DNA of 64,000 bases, taken from assembly GCF_004341625.1 (NCBI RefSeq), contig NZ_SLZG01000001.1:558001-622000 (forward strand), read 5' to 3'. Under the pieces are notes generated by a model. That model was not told the DNA's origin. It saw only the letters and a program-made list of their open reading frames with translations, and searched no databases. A program made the position numbers and the translations under genes. The DNA is from Rhizobium sp. BK376. GTDB taxonomy: Bacteria > Pseudomonadota > Alphaproteobacteria > Rhizobiales > Rhizobiaceae. Positions 28,331-36,424 of the stretch are shown piece by piece; position 1 is the first letter of the stretch; every line of letters starts with the position of its first letter.

Positions 28331-28909
28331 TCAGAGATTGCGCTGGCCGCGCATCGCCGTGCGGGCCAGCATGGCCGAGATCTGCGCTTCGCTTTTCTGA
28401 AAACTCTGCGCGTCCGGCGTCGAGACGTTGAAGACGATCTGCTGCGATCCGCCGCCTGATGTCGCGACACCCAGCGAACCGTCCGAGCCGCGCTTCAATG
28501 GCAGGACGGCTTCGGTTCCCGCCTCGCCCATCAGGCCGAGATCGCCACCCATCGGGAAATAGGTGGGCGAGGAGACTACCCCGCCGTCGGCAAAAGCCGT
28601 CACCCGCCCCGGCACGCCGCCCTTGGCGAAGGCGAAGAGATTGCCGATGCCGCTTGTAAGGCTCGTCACGCCGCCGCCGATTGCCGTTTCGAGCGGTTTC
28701 AGCCCTGCCGAGAGCGCTATATCCGTCAGGCGATTTCCGAGGCTTTGCAGGACGGTGTCGAGGCTCTTGCCGCCTGTCGTCGCAGAGGTCAGCGCGCTCG
28801 CCAGCGCAGAGCCGAAGGAGCGGGAACGGCTGTCGAGATCGTCGAGGGTTTGCTTGAGGGTATCCGCCTGTTCCGTCGTGGCGGAAAGGTCGGTGTCTTC
28901 GATGGGCAT
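28331..28909 (-). CDS. GTA gp11, short tail tape-measure protein
   Basis: A tail tape measure of 192 residues, starting at ATG 28909 behind GGAGAC. The N-terminal half is helical and coiled (about 10-60). The middle has the glycine-rich hydrophobic block with FAKGGVPGRVTAFADGG, shared by GTA and lambda-like tape-measure proteins. The short length agrees with the short tails of GTA particles. It ends ten bases before gp12. A mosaic repeat has been inserted just before it. Confidence 0.88.
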   Translation of the reverse strand: MPIEDTDLSATTEQADTLKQTLDDLDSRSRSFGSALASALTSATTGGKSLDTVLQSLGNRLTDIALSAGLKPLETAIGGGVTSLTSGIGNLFAFAKGGVPGRVTAFADGGVVSSPTYFPMGGDLGLMGEAGTEAVLPLKRGSDGSLGVATSGGGSQQIVFNVSTPDAQSFQKSEAQISAMLARTAMRGQRNL

Positions 28910-28945
28910 GGTGTGTCTCCAGATGTGGCCGATGTTTTTCGCGCA

Positions 28946-29082
28946 GCCCCTCACCCTACCCCTCTCCCCGCATGCGGGGAGAGGAGACATGCCCCATGCA
29001 ACGTTCGCGAGGGAGGAAAGGCAGGCGGCATATCCCTTCTCCCCGCAAGCGGGGAGAAGGTGCCGGCAGGCGGATGAGGGCG
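28946..29082. repeat. Rhizobial mosaic repeat (RIME-like) with two strong palindromes
   Basis: Two hairpins lie 51 bases apart: a perfect 24-bp palindrome at 28961-28984 (CCTCTCCCCGCA and its reverse complement) and an 11-bp stem at 29036-29059. The ends carry CCCTCA and its inverse TGAGGG. This structure matches the RIME type of repeat described from Rhizobium and relatives. It sits between two GTA genes and could weaken read-through between them. Confidence 0.75.
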
Positions 29083-29092
29083 CCGCACAACG

Positions 29093-29293
29093 CTACCGAT
29101 CCGGAAACCGCTCCATCATCGCCCGCAATACCTGCCGATCGAGCCTCGCGGCCCTTGGCGATAATCCGCCGGCCATGGCGTGGAATTCGATCGGGGTCAT
29201 CGCCCAGAAAGTCTCAGGCGGAAGCCGCAGCAGGCAGAGGCCGACATGCAGGACACGGCGCCATGGAAAAGGCTTTGGCGCATGAGCGTCCAC
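29093..29293 (-). CDS. Phage tail assembly chaperone (rcc01693-type)
   Basis: A 66-residue protein matching the small GTA tail assembly chaperone family. The signature is FPWRRVLHVGLCLLRLPPETFWAMTP split across residues 9-34, followed by RAARLDRQVLRAMMERFPDR at the end. It probably keeps the tape measure soluble during tail assembly. It lies between the GTA_gp10 gene and the repeat before gp11. Its start (29293) overlaps no other gene. Confidence 0.85.
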   Translation of the reverse strand: MDAHAPKPFPWRRVLHVGLCLLRLPPETFWAMTPIEFHAMAGGLSPRAARLDRQVLRAMMERFPDR

Positions 29294-29319
29294 GGTGTCG
29301 AGGGCCTCGCCGGCTGCGG

Positions 29320-29682
29320 CTAGCGGGGGTCCGGGGCTGCGTCGGCTCCCTCCCCCAGGAATGTCGCCGAAAGCAGGTCGCGGACGAGTGCGGCATAGGC
29401 CGCGATCCCGCCCTCGATGCCTGATGCCGCGACATCCTCATCAGAAAACAGATTGCCGCCGCCGCGAAGGCCTGCGCCGATGATGCGGACCATGTCGGAC
29501 GCCTTCAGCCGGCCGGCGGAAAAGCGCGTGGCGAGGCCGGTCAGGTCGTCGACGGCAAAGGCCGCCTCCAGCTCGGCAAGCGCGCCCAGCGTCAAGCAGA
29601 GGATGCGCCGCTCGCCGTCGATGACAGCTTCGATCTCGCCGCGGTGGCGATTGGCGCGGGCAGATGGTCTCGGTCGTAGCAT
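29320..29682 (-). CDS. GTA gp10-family protein
   Basis: A 120-residue protein of the GTA_gp10 family, with the conserved INGE/IDGERRILCLTLGALAELE region near residues 20-38 and a helix-rich remainder. The ATG at 29682 overlaps the gp9 stop by one base (TGATG); the longer open frame is a reading of gp9 in another phase. In tailed phages the equivalent position is a tail-chaperone component. It is found only in GTA-type clusters. Confidence 0.85.
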   Translation of the reverse strand: MLRPRPSARANRHRGEIEAVIDGERRILCLTLGALAELEAAFAVDDLTGLATRFSAGRLKASDMVRIIGAGLRGGGNLFSDEDVAASGIEGGIAAYAALVRDLLSATFLGEGADAAPDPR

Positions 29683-30089
29683 CAGAGCGCCCCGAAACTG
29701 ATAACGCCCGCCGATTCCAGCGCGATGTCGAACGTCACCTCGCCATTGTGCTCGCCGGAATATTCGAGTGCCGTCGCCTGGAATGGGCCGCTGACCGTGC
29801 CGAAATCCGGAATGACGATCTGCCAGGAGAGGATCGAGCCGTTGAAGAAGGCATTGCGGATCAACTCGTCCGACGCCTGATCCTTGAACAGGCCGGAGCC
29901 GGAAAGCGAGGCGCGCTGCACCCCTGCTCCTCCCAGGAGCTCGCGCCACCGCCCGGCGCTTTCGGCATCGGTTATATCGACGGTCTCCGCATTGAACGAG
30001 AGCTTCTTTGTCCTCAGCCCGGCCACCGTCTCATAACCGCTGCCATTATAGATTTTCAGGAGCAGGTCCTTGCCCTTCTGCGCCGCCAT
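29682..30089 (-). CDS. GTA gp9, major tail tube protein (TP901-1 family)
   Basis: The subunit of the tail tube, 135 residues. It begins MAAQKGKDLLLKIYNG, as TP901-1-type tail proteins of GTA do. The motifs FNAETVDITDAESAGRWRE and DQASDELIRNAFF follow. It would polymerise around the tape measure. Upstream on the minus strand it is separated from gp8 by a divergent MFS gene. It therefore needs either its own promoter in the 128-base gap at 30090-30217 or transcription across the opposite-strand insert. Confidence 0.93.
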   Translation of the reverse strand: MAAQKGKDLLLKIYNGSGYETVAGLRTKKLSFNAETVDITDAESAGRWRELLGGAGVQRASLSGSGLFKDQASDELIRNAFFNGSILSWQIVIPDFGTVSGPFQATALEYSGEHNGEVTFDIALESAGVISFGAL

Positions 30090-30217
30090 GGCGTGGTCCT
30101 TTCAAAGAAAAGCGCCCCGGCTGGAGCGTTGTACCCGATTTGTTCGATTTGGCCTTTCGCGTTGCAGTTGAAGCTGCTATCGCTCCGGGGCTTTTCATTC
30201 ACTTCATTTCAGAATCC

Positions 30218-31432
30218 ATGCAGAACTCATTTTCGCTCCGCACCTCGCAGACGATCGCCGTGCTCGCCGTCAGCCAGTTGATCGGCTGGGGCACCACTTT
30301 CGACATGCTCGGCGTGATGGGCCGCATCATCGCGCCTCAACTGGCACTTCCGAACGAGGTGATCTTCGCCGGTCTCACGGTCATGATGGTGATCAGCGCG
30401 CTTGCCGGCCCCGCCACGGGGCGCTGGCTCGGCCGTTACGGCGCGGCAAAGGTGCTCGCTGCCGCGTCAGTCACCTTCGCGATCGGCCTGCTGCTGCTCG
30501 CAGGAACCACCAATATCATGGTCTACACTGTCGCCTGGGTCGTGATCGGCCTCGGCGGCGCGCTCGGGCTCTCGGCGCCCTGCTATACGGCGGTCGTCGA
30601 GCGCGAAGGCGCGAACGGCAAGCGCGTCATCGCCATTCTCATGCTGTTCACCGGTCTCTCGGCCACCATCTTCTGGCCGATCCTGACGCTGCTCAACGAT
30701 GCCTTCGGCTGGAGCATCACCTTCCTCATCTGCGCGGCTTTGCACATTTTCGTCTGCCTGCCCCTGCATCTCTTCGGCCTGCCGAAACCGGTTGCCAGCC
30801 ACACGCAGGGAGCGGCGGCCGAAACGCCGCCGGTGGAGCTGACGCCGACCGATCGCCGCAAGGCCTTTCTGCTGATCGCAGCGGCCACCACGCTCTGCAG
30901 CTTCATCAGTTTCGGCATTGCGCCGTCGCTGCTCGAAATGTTTCGCCAGTCCGGCGCAACGCCAGCCTTTGCGCTGCAGCTGGGGTCAGCACGCGGCGTG
31001 ATCGGCATTTCGGCCCGGGCGCTCGACATGCTGCTCGGCAAGCGTGGCAATCCGATCCTCACCTCGGCCATGGGCGTCGGCCTGATGCTGTTCAGCTTCT
31101 TGATGCTCCTGCTCGTCCCACCATCGACATCGCTGCTCATCACTTTCGTTTTGATCTATGGCTTCGGCTCCGGCGTGCTCGCGGTCGCCCGCGCGCTGCT
31201 GCCGCTCGCGCTTTTTTCGGCGAAGGAATACGGTCTTCAGTCGGGCCGCCTGTCCACGCCGCAGAACCTCGCCAACGCGATTTCACCCGTCATCTTCACC
31301 GCCATGCTCGACTACGCCGGCGCCGGTGCGACGATTCTTGCCTGCGCGGGCCTCGCCGCTATCGCAATGGTTTTCGTGATTGCCCTGATGGGGCTTGTGC
31401 GCAACGCGGTTCCGAGTACGCAAGCGGCGTAA
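30218..31432 (+). CDS. MFS transporter inserted in the GTA cluster on the opposite strand
   Basis: An inner-membrane permease of 404 residues from ATG 30218; the open frame extends upstream but those residues are the reverse of gp9. Twelve hydrophobic helices are visible in two halves, split by a polar loop near residues 195-220. The segment with GPATGRWLGRYGAAKVL is the MFS loop 2-3 signature. The C-terminal half shows GRLSTPQNLANAISPV. It is the only plus-strand gene of its size inside the GTA structural block, lying between gp9 and gp8 and converging with gp8 by three bases. The substrate is unknown. Confidence 0.88.
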   Translation: MQNSFSLRTSQTIAVLAVSQLIGWGTTFDMLGVMGRIIAPQLALPNEVIFAGLTVMMVISALAGPATGRWLGRYGAAKVLAAASVTFAIGLLLLAGTTNIMVYTVAWVVIGLGGALGLSAPCYTAVVEREGANGKRVIAILMLFTGLSATIFWPILTLLNDAFGWSITFLICAALHIFVCLPLHLFGLPKPVASHTQGAAAETPPVELTPTDRRKAFLLIAAATTLCSFISFGIAPSLLEMFRQSGATPAFALQLGSARGVIGISARALDMLLGKRGNPILTSAMGVGLMLFSFLMLLLVPPSTSLLITFVLIYGFGSGVLAVARALLPLALFSAKEYGLQSGRLSTPQNLANAISPVIFTAMLDYAGAGATILACAGLAAIAMVFVIALMGLVRNAVPSTQAA

Positions 31433-31435
31433 GCG

Positions 31436-31837
31436 CTAGCCCTCCGTCACCGCCCGAAACCGCATCTCGGCGCAGAAGAGCCGCGTCTTCGGCTCGCGTC
31501 GCGTTTTCGTCGAGACATGCTGCAGGTTGATCAGCCTGTGGGTTGCAAGCGGCAAGGCCGCATCCTGCAGAAGCGCGACGATCAGGCCGGCGATCATCTG
31601 CGCCTGGCGTTGGCCCTGCATGTCGGACCATGACTGGAGGATCAGCAGATGCTCCTCGCCCGGCTCGGTCGCGGTCGAATAGTCGTTTGTGGTGACCTCG
31701 GCGATGACGAGGACCGGCAGGTGTCTGCCAGAGACCAGCCTGTCGCTGATGCCGTCGGGACCGATCAGCGCCATCAGGTCGGCATTGGCGGCGAGCGTGG
31801 TGCAAATGGCCTGGAGCAATTCGTTGGCGGCGCTCAT
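31436..31837 (-). CDS. GTA gp8, DUF3168 tail completion protein
   Basis: A tail terminator/completion protein of 133 residues. The family signature is seen in ANELLQAICTTLAANADLMAL at the start, split by the conserved LIGPDGI motif, and in the central block with LPVLVIAEVTTNDYST. AGGAG lies eight bases before ATG 31837, inside the small gene upstream, whose stop overlaps the start (ATGA). It would cap the tail tube made by gp9. Confidence 0.9.
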   Translation of the reverse strand: MSAANELLQAICTTLAANADLMALIGPDGISDRLVSGRHLPVLVIAEVTTNDYSTATEPGEEHLLILQSWSDMQGQRQAQMIAGLIVALLQDAALPLATHRLINLQHVSTKTRREPKTRLFCAEMRFRAVTEG

Positions 31838-31935
31838 TTTCCGCTCCTTTGAGGGCGTGGTGTTGCGGGCGCTGCAACCATCTGCCGGAGGGCGGCTGCG
31901 AGATTCGGGATCGTGATTGTCGCAAGAACGCTCAT
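31834..31935 (-). CDS. 33-residue small gene between gp7 and gp8
   Basis: ATG 31935 overlaps the gp7 stop (ATGA), and its own TGA overlaps the gp8 start (ATGA). GAGGAGAAG lies six bases before it, inside the end of gp7. The predicted peptide has a hydrophobic-polar N-terminal helix (reading VLATITIPNLAAAL) and a Pro/Arg-rich tail. It resembles nothing I know. The double coupling and good ribosome site argue for a real product. It could instead be a way to relay ribosomes from gp7 to gp8. Confidence 0.65.
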   Translation of the reverse strand: MSVLATITIPNLAAALRQMVAAPATPRPQRSGK

Positions 31936-32273
31936 CCGCTCTTCTCCTCGCAATGGCAGATCAGGTATCGCCTGGTTTCATCAGGGTCCTGCGTGGCGCC
32001 GATCCAGAAGATGCGGGCGCCCTTGCGCAGTCGCATGCCGGCTGCAACGTCGCTGCGCCACCTCAGCCAGATGCGATGGGTGAGCGTGAAGGTCTCGCCG
32101 CCTGCCTCCTCTTCCACGGTGTAGGTCACCGGTTCGATCAGAGCCCAGGCAGCGGCCCTTTCCTCGAAGACAGTGGTTGCGCCGCCCTGGCCATCCGGCG
32201 TTTCGACGGGAGCCTCCAGCTCCAGCCGGGCGTTCATCCGGCCGGGATCGAAGAAAGTCGAGCGCATGATCAC
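31932..32273 (-). CDS. GTA gp7, head-tail adaptor (head closure) protein
   Basis: A head-tail adaptor of 113 residues. The start is GTG 32273, overlapping the gp6 stop (GTGA), or ATG two codons later. The block FFDPGRMNARLELEAP with DGQGG, then TLTHRIWLRWR, is typical of the phage head-tail adaptor family (SPP1 gp16/HK97 gp10-like). It would sit between the connector and the tail terminator. Confidence 0.9.
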   Translation of the reverse strand: MIMRSTFFDPGRMNARLELEAPVETPDGQGGATTVFEERAAAWALIEPVTYTVEEEAGGETFTLTHRIWLRWRSDVAAGMRLRKGARIFWIGATQDPDETRRYLICHCEEKSG

Positions 32274-32839
32274 AGACCCCGCAGCAGGAAGGGCGCGATC
32301 AGCCGGTCGTATCCCGGCGGGACCAGGGCCGGCTGGTCGTCCGTCGCGACCACACCGCGGCAGGAGAACATCTGCGCGACATGGGTAAGCATCGCTCGCT
32401 TCAGCGTACCGGGAACATCGGTCGCGGATGCGCCGAAGCCGGCGGTGAAATCGACTTCGATGCCGTTGATGACACGACCGGGCCGCACCCGCTGTGTCAG
32501 CATCAGCCGCGCCGGGCGTCCCTGCCCATCCAGCACATGGCCTTCGAGCGACACGGAGGATGCCGCGCCGTCTCCATCGTAAATCGTCACGGATTCAATG
32601 GATTGCACCGGCCCCCTGGCAATCTGAATCACGCCGTCTTCAGAAACTGAATCAAGATAGAGCCGCCAGCCCTGCGTCATCAGACATAGGCCAGTGGTGC
32701 GCTCCAGATGCTCGCGGGCGACGCGGATCAGCGCGGTGACGAGATGGTCTTCGTCCGGCGTATCGAGGCGCAGATGCGCCTTGGTCTCGGCAAGGGTCAG
32801 CACCTCCGCCGATGGCGGGGTGATCAGGGCGTAGGTCAT
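32270..32839 (-). CDS. GTA gp6, head-tail connector protein
   Basis: A connector protein of 189 residues of the phage gp6-like/phiE125 gp8 type. The N-terminal LAETKAHLRLDTPDED block and the two-helix head are the family signature; the DLTAG-like motif here reads VDFTAGFG. ATG 32839 has AGGA upstream. The extended frame to 32920 runs into the mosaic repeat and is not believed. It adds to the portal ring in the assembled particle. The stop overlaps gp7. Confidence 0.9.
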   Translation of the reverse strand: MTYALITPPSAEVLTLAETKAHLRLDTPDEDHLVTALIRVAREHLERTTGLCLMTQGWRLYLDSVSEDGVIQIARGPVQSIESVTIYDGDGAASSVSLEGHVLDGQGRPARLMLTQRVRPGRVINGIEVDFTAGFGASATDVPGTLKRAMLTHVAQMFSCRGVVATDDQPALVPPGYDRLIAPFLLRGL

Positions 32840-32857
32840 GGACGTGTCCTGCTTTCT

Positions 32858-32994
32858 ACCTCCCCCTTGAGAGGGGAGGTCGCAGCGAAGCTGCGGGTGG
32901 GGGTGATGGGTGGGGATCATCCCACCCGGACCTTCGGTCCTCCGGGCGAGCCACTGGTCTCGCCCGTCCTTCGGACTCCCCTCAAGGGGAGGGT
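32858..32994. repeat. Second mosaic intergenic repeat, between capsid and connector genes
   Basis: Four short palindromes are packed in 137 bases: CTCCCC/GGGGAG near 32863-32878, GCAGC-GAA-GCTGC near 32882-32895, GGACC-TTC-GGTCC near 32929-32941, and CTCCCC-TCAA-GGGGAG at 32977-32992. The outer arms are inverse to each other. It fills the whole gap between gp5 and gp6. It resembles the multi-hairpin repeats common between rhizobial genes but differs in sequence from the one at about 29.0 kb. Confidence 0.7.
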
Positions 32995-33000
32995 AAGTCC

Positions 33001-34269
33001 TCAGCTCGCCGCAAACTTGATGAGCTTGATTGCCTCAAAATCCTGCACGCCGCCGCCGACACGCTTGGTCGTGTAGAACAGCACGTAGGGCTTGGCGGAA
33101 TAGGGATCGCGCAGGATGCGCACCCCGGTGCGGTCGACGACGAGATAGCCCGACCGGAAGTCACCGAAGGCGATGGCGAAGGCATTGGCTGCGATATCAG
33201 GCATGTCCTCGGCCTCGGCGACCGGGAAGCCCATCAGCGAGGCGGGCTGGCCGGCTGACGCAGGCGGCTGCCAGAGATAGTGGCCGTCCGCATCCTTGAA
33301 CTTGCGAATTGCCGCCTGGGTGCCGCGGTTCATGACGAAGGTGCCGTTCTGGCGATGGCCGGCCTTCAGCGAATAGACCGCATCGACCAGCACATCGGAC
33401 GGACCCGTGGCGCTGAAGGCGCCGGCAGCGCCCGTCGGGACATAGCCGATATTGCCCCAGCTCCAGGCAGCTTCATCGACCGTGGGATAGGAGAGGAAAC
33501 CCTTCGGCTTGCTGACGCCATCGCCGGATACGAAGGCAGCGCCCTCCTGCTCGGCAAAGACGATGTCGATCTCGCTCGAGATCCAGGCGTCGATGTTGAC
33601 CGCCGCATCGTCGAGCAATGCCTGGGTGGCCGCCGGCATGGCATAGAGTTCCATGGTCGGGAAGGTCAGTTCGGCGAGCTGCGGCGTCGATGTCTGCGGG
33701 CGGGCAGCCGTCTCCGCCACCCAGCCGGCGGCGAGACCCGCCGTCGTGAACGGCTTCTTCAGCACCGAGCCGGAGACCTGGCGAACGGTTGCGAGCGAAC
33801 GGAGCGGCGAGACCACGGAGAGGCGGCGACCGATTTCGCTGTCGGTCTCGTCAGGTACGAGATAGCCGCCATCGCCATCCGAGCCGACCGAGAGCGCCTT
33901 TGCCTCGAGCTCGCGCAGGCCCGTCTCGTCGCCGCGGCGGATATAGGTCTCGAAGGCGGCCTTGTGTTCGGCGGTCTCCGGCGAACCGGCACCCGACCGA
34001 CCAAGCGGCGGGCGGGCCTTCTTCAGCGCCAGCTGGTCCAGCACCTTCTTCTGCTCGTCCATGGCGCGGTTGATGCGGTCGACCTTGTCGCGGGTGACGA
34101 CATCAGAGGTCAGCTTCTGCTCGATCTCGCCGAGGCGGCGGTCGTTTGTCTCCTTGAAGGCCTCGAAAGCCTCCATGAAGTCGTCGAAGGCGGCCATCAT
34201 GGTGTCAGGCACGGCCTTGATTTCCAGCTCGGCACGCGCGTGAGCCTTGTTGGCGATATGCTCATTCAT
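33001..34269 (-). CDS. GTA gp5, major capsid protein (HK97 fold)
   Basis: The shell subunit, 422 residues. ATG 34269 is preferred to 34278 because AAGG lies at the right distance from it. Residues 1-110 form a charged coiled-coil scaffold (delta) domain that the prohead protease would remove. The mature HK97 core follows, with GGYLVPDETDSEIGR, a DPE-like start of the A domain, and FVSGDGVSKPKGFLSYP in the P/A region. The end reads YTTKRVGGGVQDFEAIK. It is intact and of normal length. Confidence 0.95.
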   Translation of the reverse strand: MNEHIANKAHARAELEIKAVPDTMMAAFDDFMEAFEAFKETNDRRLGEIEQKLTSDVVTRDKVDRINRAMDEQKKVLDQLALKKARPPLGRSGAGSPETAEHKAAFETYIRRGDETGLRELEAKALSVGSDGDGGYLVPDETDSEIGRRLSVVSPLRSLATVRQVSGSVLKKPFTTAGLAAGWVAETAARPQTSTPQLAELTFPTMELYAMPAATQALLDDAAVNIDAWISSEIDIVFAEQEGAAFVSGDGVSKPKGFLSYPTVDEAAWSWGNIGYVPTGAAGAFSATGPSDVLVDAVYSLKAGHRQNGTFVMNRGTQAAIRKFKDADGHYLWQPPASAGQPASLMGFPVAEAEDMPDIAANAFAIAFGDFRSGYLVVDRTGVRILRDPYSAKPYVLFYTTKRVGGGVQDFEAIKLIKFAAS

Positions 34270-34308
34270 TAAGATCATCCTTATCTGAATAGTTCTGGGT
34301 CTGAAGTT

Positions 34309-34908
34309 TCAGGGTCTGAAGGTTTCAGTCATCAACATCCGGGCTGCACGCCGCATCTGGCGGACAAGCTCGGTTTCACGATCGCGGAACCACCGCGCAT
34401 TCTTGACGTTCTGAACGCGGGCCGAGGGCAGCATGGGGAAGGTCACGACAGAGATCTCCCAGAGGTCGGCCTCCAGGATGCGGCGCACGCCGGACTTGGC
34501 ATCGGTCCTGGCGCGTACGGTGCGAAAGCCGATCGAGAGACCGTCGAGAGCCGCATTCTTCAGCAGCTGATGCACCTCCCTCGCCCGCGCCACGCCATCG
34601 GCGAGCACGCCCTCGACATAGAGGCCGCGACTGTCCTCGCGGATCGTCTTCCAGGCGCCGATCGGCTCTGAGGGATCATGCTGGAAGAGCATACGCACGC
34701 CCTCCGGGCCGCGCTCGGATAGGGACTTGCGAAAGGCGCCGCGCTCGACCGTGTCCTTGCCGAGATCGACTTCGCCGAAGACGCTGGCGTAGCCGGAAAA
34801 CGTGCCGTCCTGTCTCAGCGCGCGCAGCTCGAGGCTGGCGAACTTGCGGGTGTCGGCGCCGGTCGCCGCACGCGTGCGAAAATGCGCCTCGGCGGTGCTC
34901 AAGGTCAT
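34309..34908 (-). CDS. GTA gp4, HK97-family prohead protease
   Basis: The maturation protease of 199 residues. It cleaves the capsid scaffold domain before DNA packaging. ATG 34908 has AGGAG in front. The family signature is seen in GYASVFGEVDLGKDTVERGAF, split here as residues 39-59. The expected catalytic residues are His77 in LFQHDPSEPIG and Ser125 in LDGLSIGF. It is adjacent to the capsid gene, as is normal. Confidence 0.93.
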   Translation of the reverse strand: MTLSTAEAHFRTRAATGADTRKFASLELRALRQDGTFSGYASVFGEVDLGKDTVERGAFRKSLSERGPEGVRMLFQHDPSEPIGAWKTIREDSRGLYVEGVLADGVARAREVHQLLKNAALDGLSIGFRTVRARTDAKSGVRRILEADLWEISVVTFPMLPSARVQNVKNARWFRDRETELVRQMRRAARMLMTETFRP

Positions 34909-35013
34909 GGCAGGCTCCTGATTGTCTGATGGGATGTGCGGGGGGTGCCCGGGATTCCTGATGGGATGAGTGTCGTTGTTCCAAAACCGCTGCGCAGTTC
35001 TGGGCAGCAAGCA

Positions 35014-35322
35014 TCAGCGGCCGAAGCGGCCGGCGACGCGATGGAGGATTCCAAGCCCCCACCAGGCGCAGAGGCTGGCGGCGGCGGAACCCGACACCAT
35101 GGTCTCAAAGGCCGACAGCGTATCGGAAAGCGCCAGCCGTTCGGCGATCCACACGCCGGCCGGACCGCCGAAAATGATCCCGCAGGCAAGGCCGGTAAAA
35201 AAACGGCTCGCCGCCTCCCGCCTGTTCTTCGGCAGGAGATAAATCAGCGACACGGCGGCACCCGCCGACGCACCGACCGCCCTAGCCGTCCAGAGCCCGG
35301 CATCGTTGGAAAAGTCAGCCAT
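35014..35322 (-). CDS. Small membrane protein of the GTA cluster (DUF6107-like)
   Basis: A 102-residue protein with hydrophobic stretches at about 12-30, 40-60 and 75-95 and a basic C-terminus. It lies between the prohead protease and the inserted carbonic anhydrase gene. Rhizobial and Rhodobacter GTA clusters carry a small membrane-type protein at this spot (gp3.x). It could also be an alternative holin, since it has two or three helices and a charged tail. I assign no firm function. Confidence 0.6.
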   Translation of the reverse strand: MADFSNDAGLWTARAVGASAGAAVSLIYLLPKNRREAASRFFTGLACGIIFGGPAGVWIAERLALSDTLSAFETMVSGSAAASLCAWWGLGILHRVAGRFGR

Positions 35323-35526
35323 TTTTAAGCTTTCCTGAATAGAATGATTTCATCGATGCGCGAACGGCGCATCCGAGGCCGGCGGCGATGCAACCGGCCA
35401 AGGATCGCCTGACCTCGGCCCGGCGCCGCGGTTTTCATGAGTCTTGTGAATCGGTTGGAGCGAAGCCTTCGGAAGTTGAGTCCGGGACTTCAGGGATTGA
35501 GTGAGCGTGCTCCCGACTTGTCCCCA

Positions 35527-36273
35527 CTATCCAAGCATCGAGACTACGCCGGTAGCGATGTCGTAGCGCGCGGCGACGACCTTCAGTTTCCCCTGCTTTG
35601 TGGCATCAGCGATCACGGTCGAGGTTCGGCTGAGCAATGTTGCCTGCATCTTCGCGTTCGCATCGATGGCGGCATCAAGATCGTTGCCTGCGGCATTCAC
35701 GGCCGGCCAGATCGGCGCGTAGAGGGCACCGATCTGGCCGGGAACGGCTTTGCCCTCGATGGTCGCCTTGACCGCACCGCAATTGCTGTGGCCAAGGACC
35801 ATCAGCAGATTAACGCCGAGGACTGCAATGCCATATTCGAGGCTGGCGGTGATTTCGGGCGTGGCGACATTCCCTGCGACGCGCACCACAAACAGGTGCC
35901 CGATGCTCTGGTCGAACACGAATTCGACCGGCACCCGTGAATCGGCGCAAGACAATACCGCCGCGAAAGGCTCCTGCTTTTCCGCCGTCTTGGCCTTCAG
36001 GATGGCAAGGTCCTCATTCAGGGACTGAAGTCGCCCTTCGGTGAAACGCTTGTTTCCATCCATCATTGTCTGAAGCGCCTCGTCAGGCGTCATCGTGCTC
36101 TGCGCTGATGCCGGCCTTGCGGATAGAGCGACCCCACCGGCCATGACTGCCGCGGTCCCGAGCGTAGTGCAGAGGAAGCGGCGACGCGAGAATGCCGCGT
36201 CTCCGCCGCGTGCCTCCCCTGAACAGGCAGTGCAGCCGCAGGCCTCACCAAAATGTTGCGCTATAGTGCTCAT
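35527..36273 (-). CDS. Tat-exported beta-carbonic anhydrase
   Basis: A zinc enzyme that interconverts CO2 and bicarbonate; 248 residues from ATG 36273, behind GGAGGGGAAG. A twin-arginine signal is seen in FSRRRFLCTTLG with hydrophobic residues 36-50, so it should act in the periplasm. Zinc ligands are Cys109, His162 and Cys165; the dyad Asp111-Arg113 is in the motif CADSRVP, and HSNCGAV gives the second site. Upstream of the Tat signal there is also a Cys-rich stretch reading CGCTACSG. It lies between the GTA membrane protein and the portal gene and is unrelated to particle assembly. Confidence 0.92.
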   Translation of the reverse strand: MSTIAQHFGEACGCTACSGEARGGDAAFSRRRFLCTTLGTAAVMAGGVALSARPASAQSTMTPDEALQTMMDGNKRFTEGRLQSLNEDLAILKAKTAEKQEPFAAVLSCADSRVPVEFVFDQSIGHLFVVRVAGNVATPEITASLEYGIAVLGVNLLMVLGHSNCGAVKATIEGKAVPGQIGALYAPIWPAVNAAGNDLDAAIDANAKMQATLLSRTSTVIADATKQGKLKVVAARYDIATGVVSMLG

Positions 36274-36424
36274 CTTCCCCTCCCAAGGCTGATCGTGTCG
36301 AAGAGCTGCCCTGCATGGCAACGCGAGTGCCGCTCTTTCGCAAGTAGCCAAAATGGATGAGTAGTGAAGCCTCCCTTTCAAAATTGCGGGTTGAGCGACC
36401 TTCGACGGCCACCAAGTGGCACCC

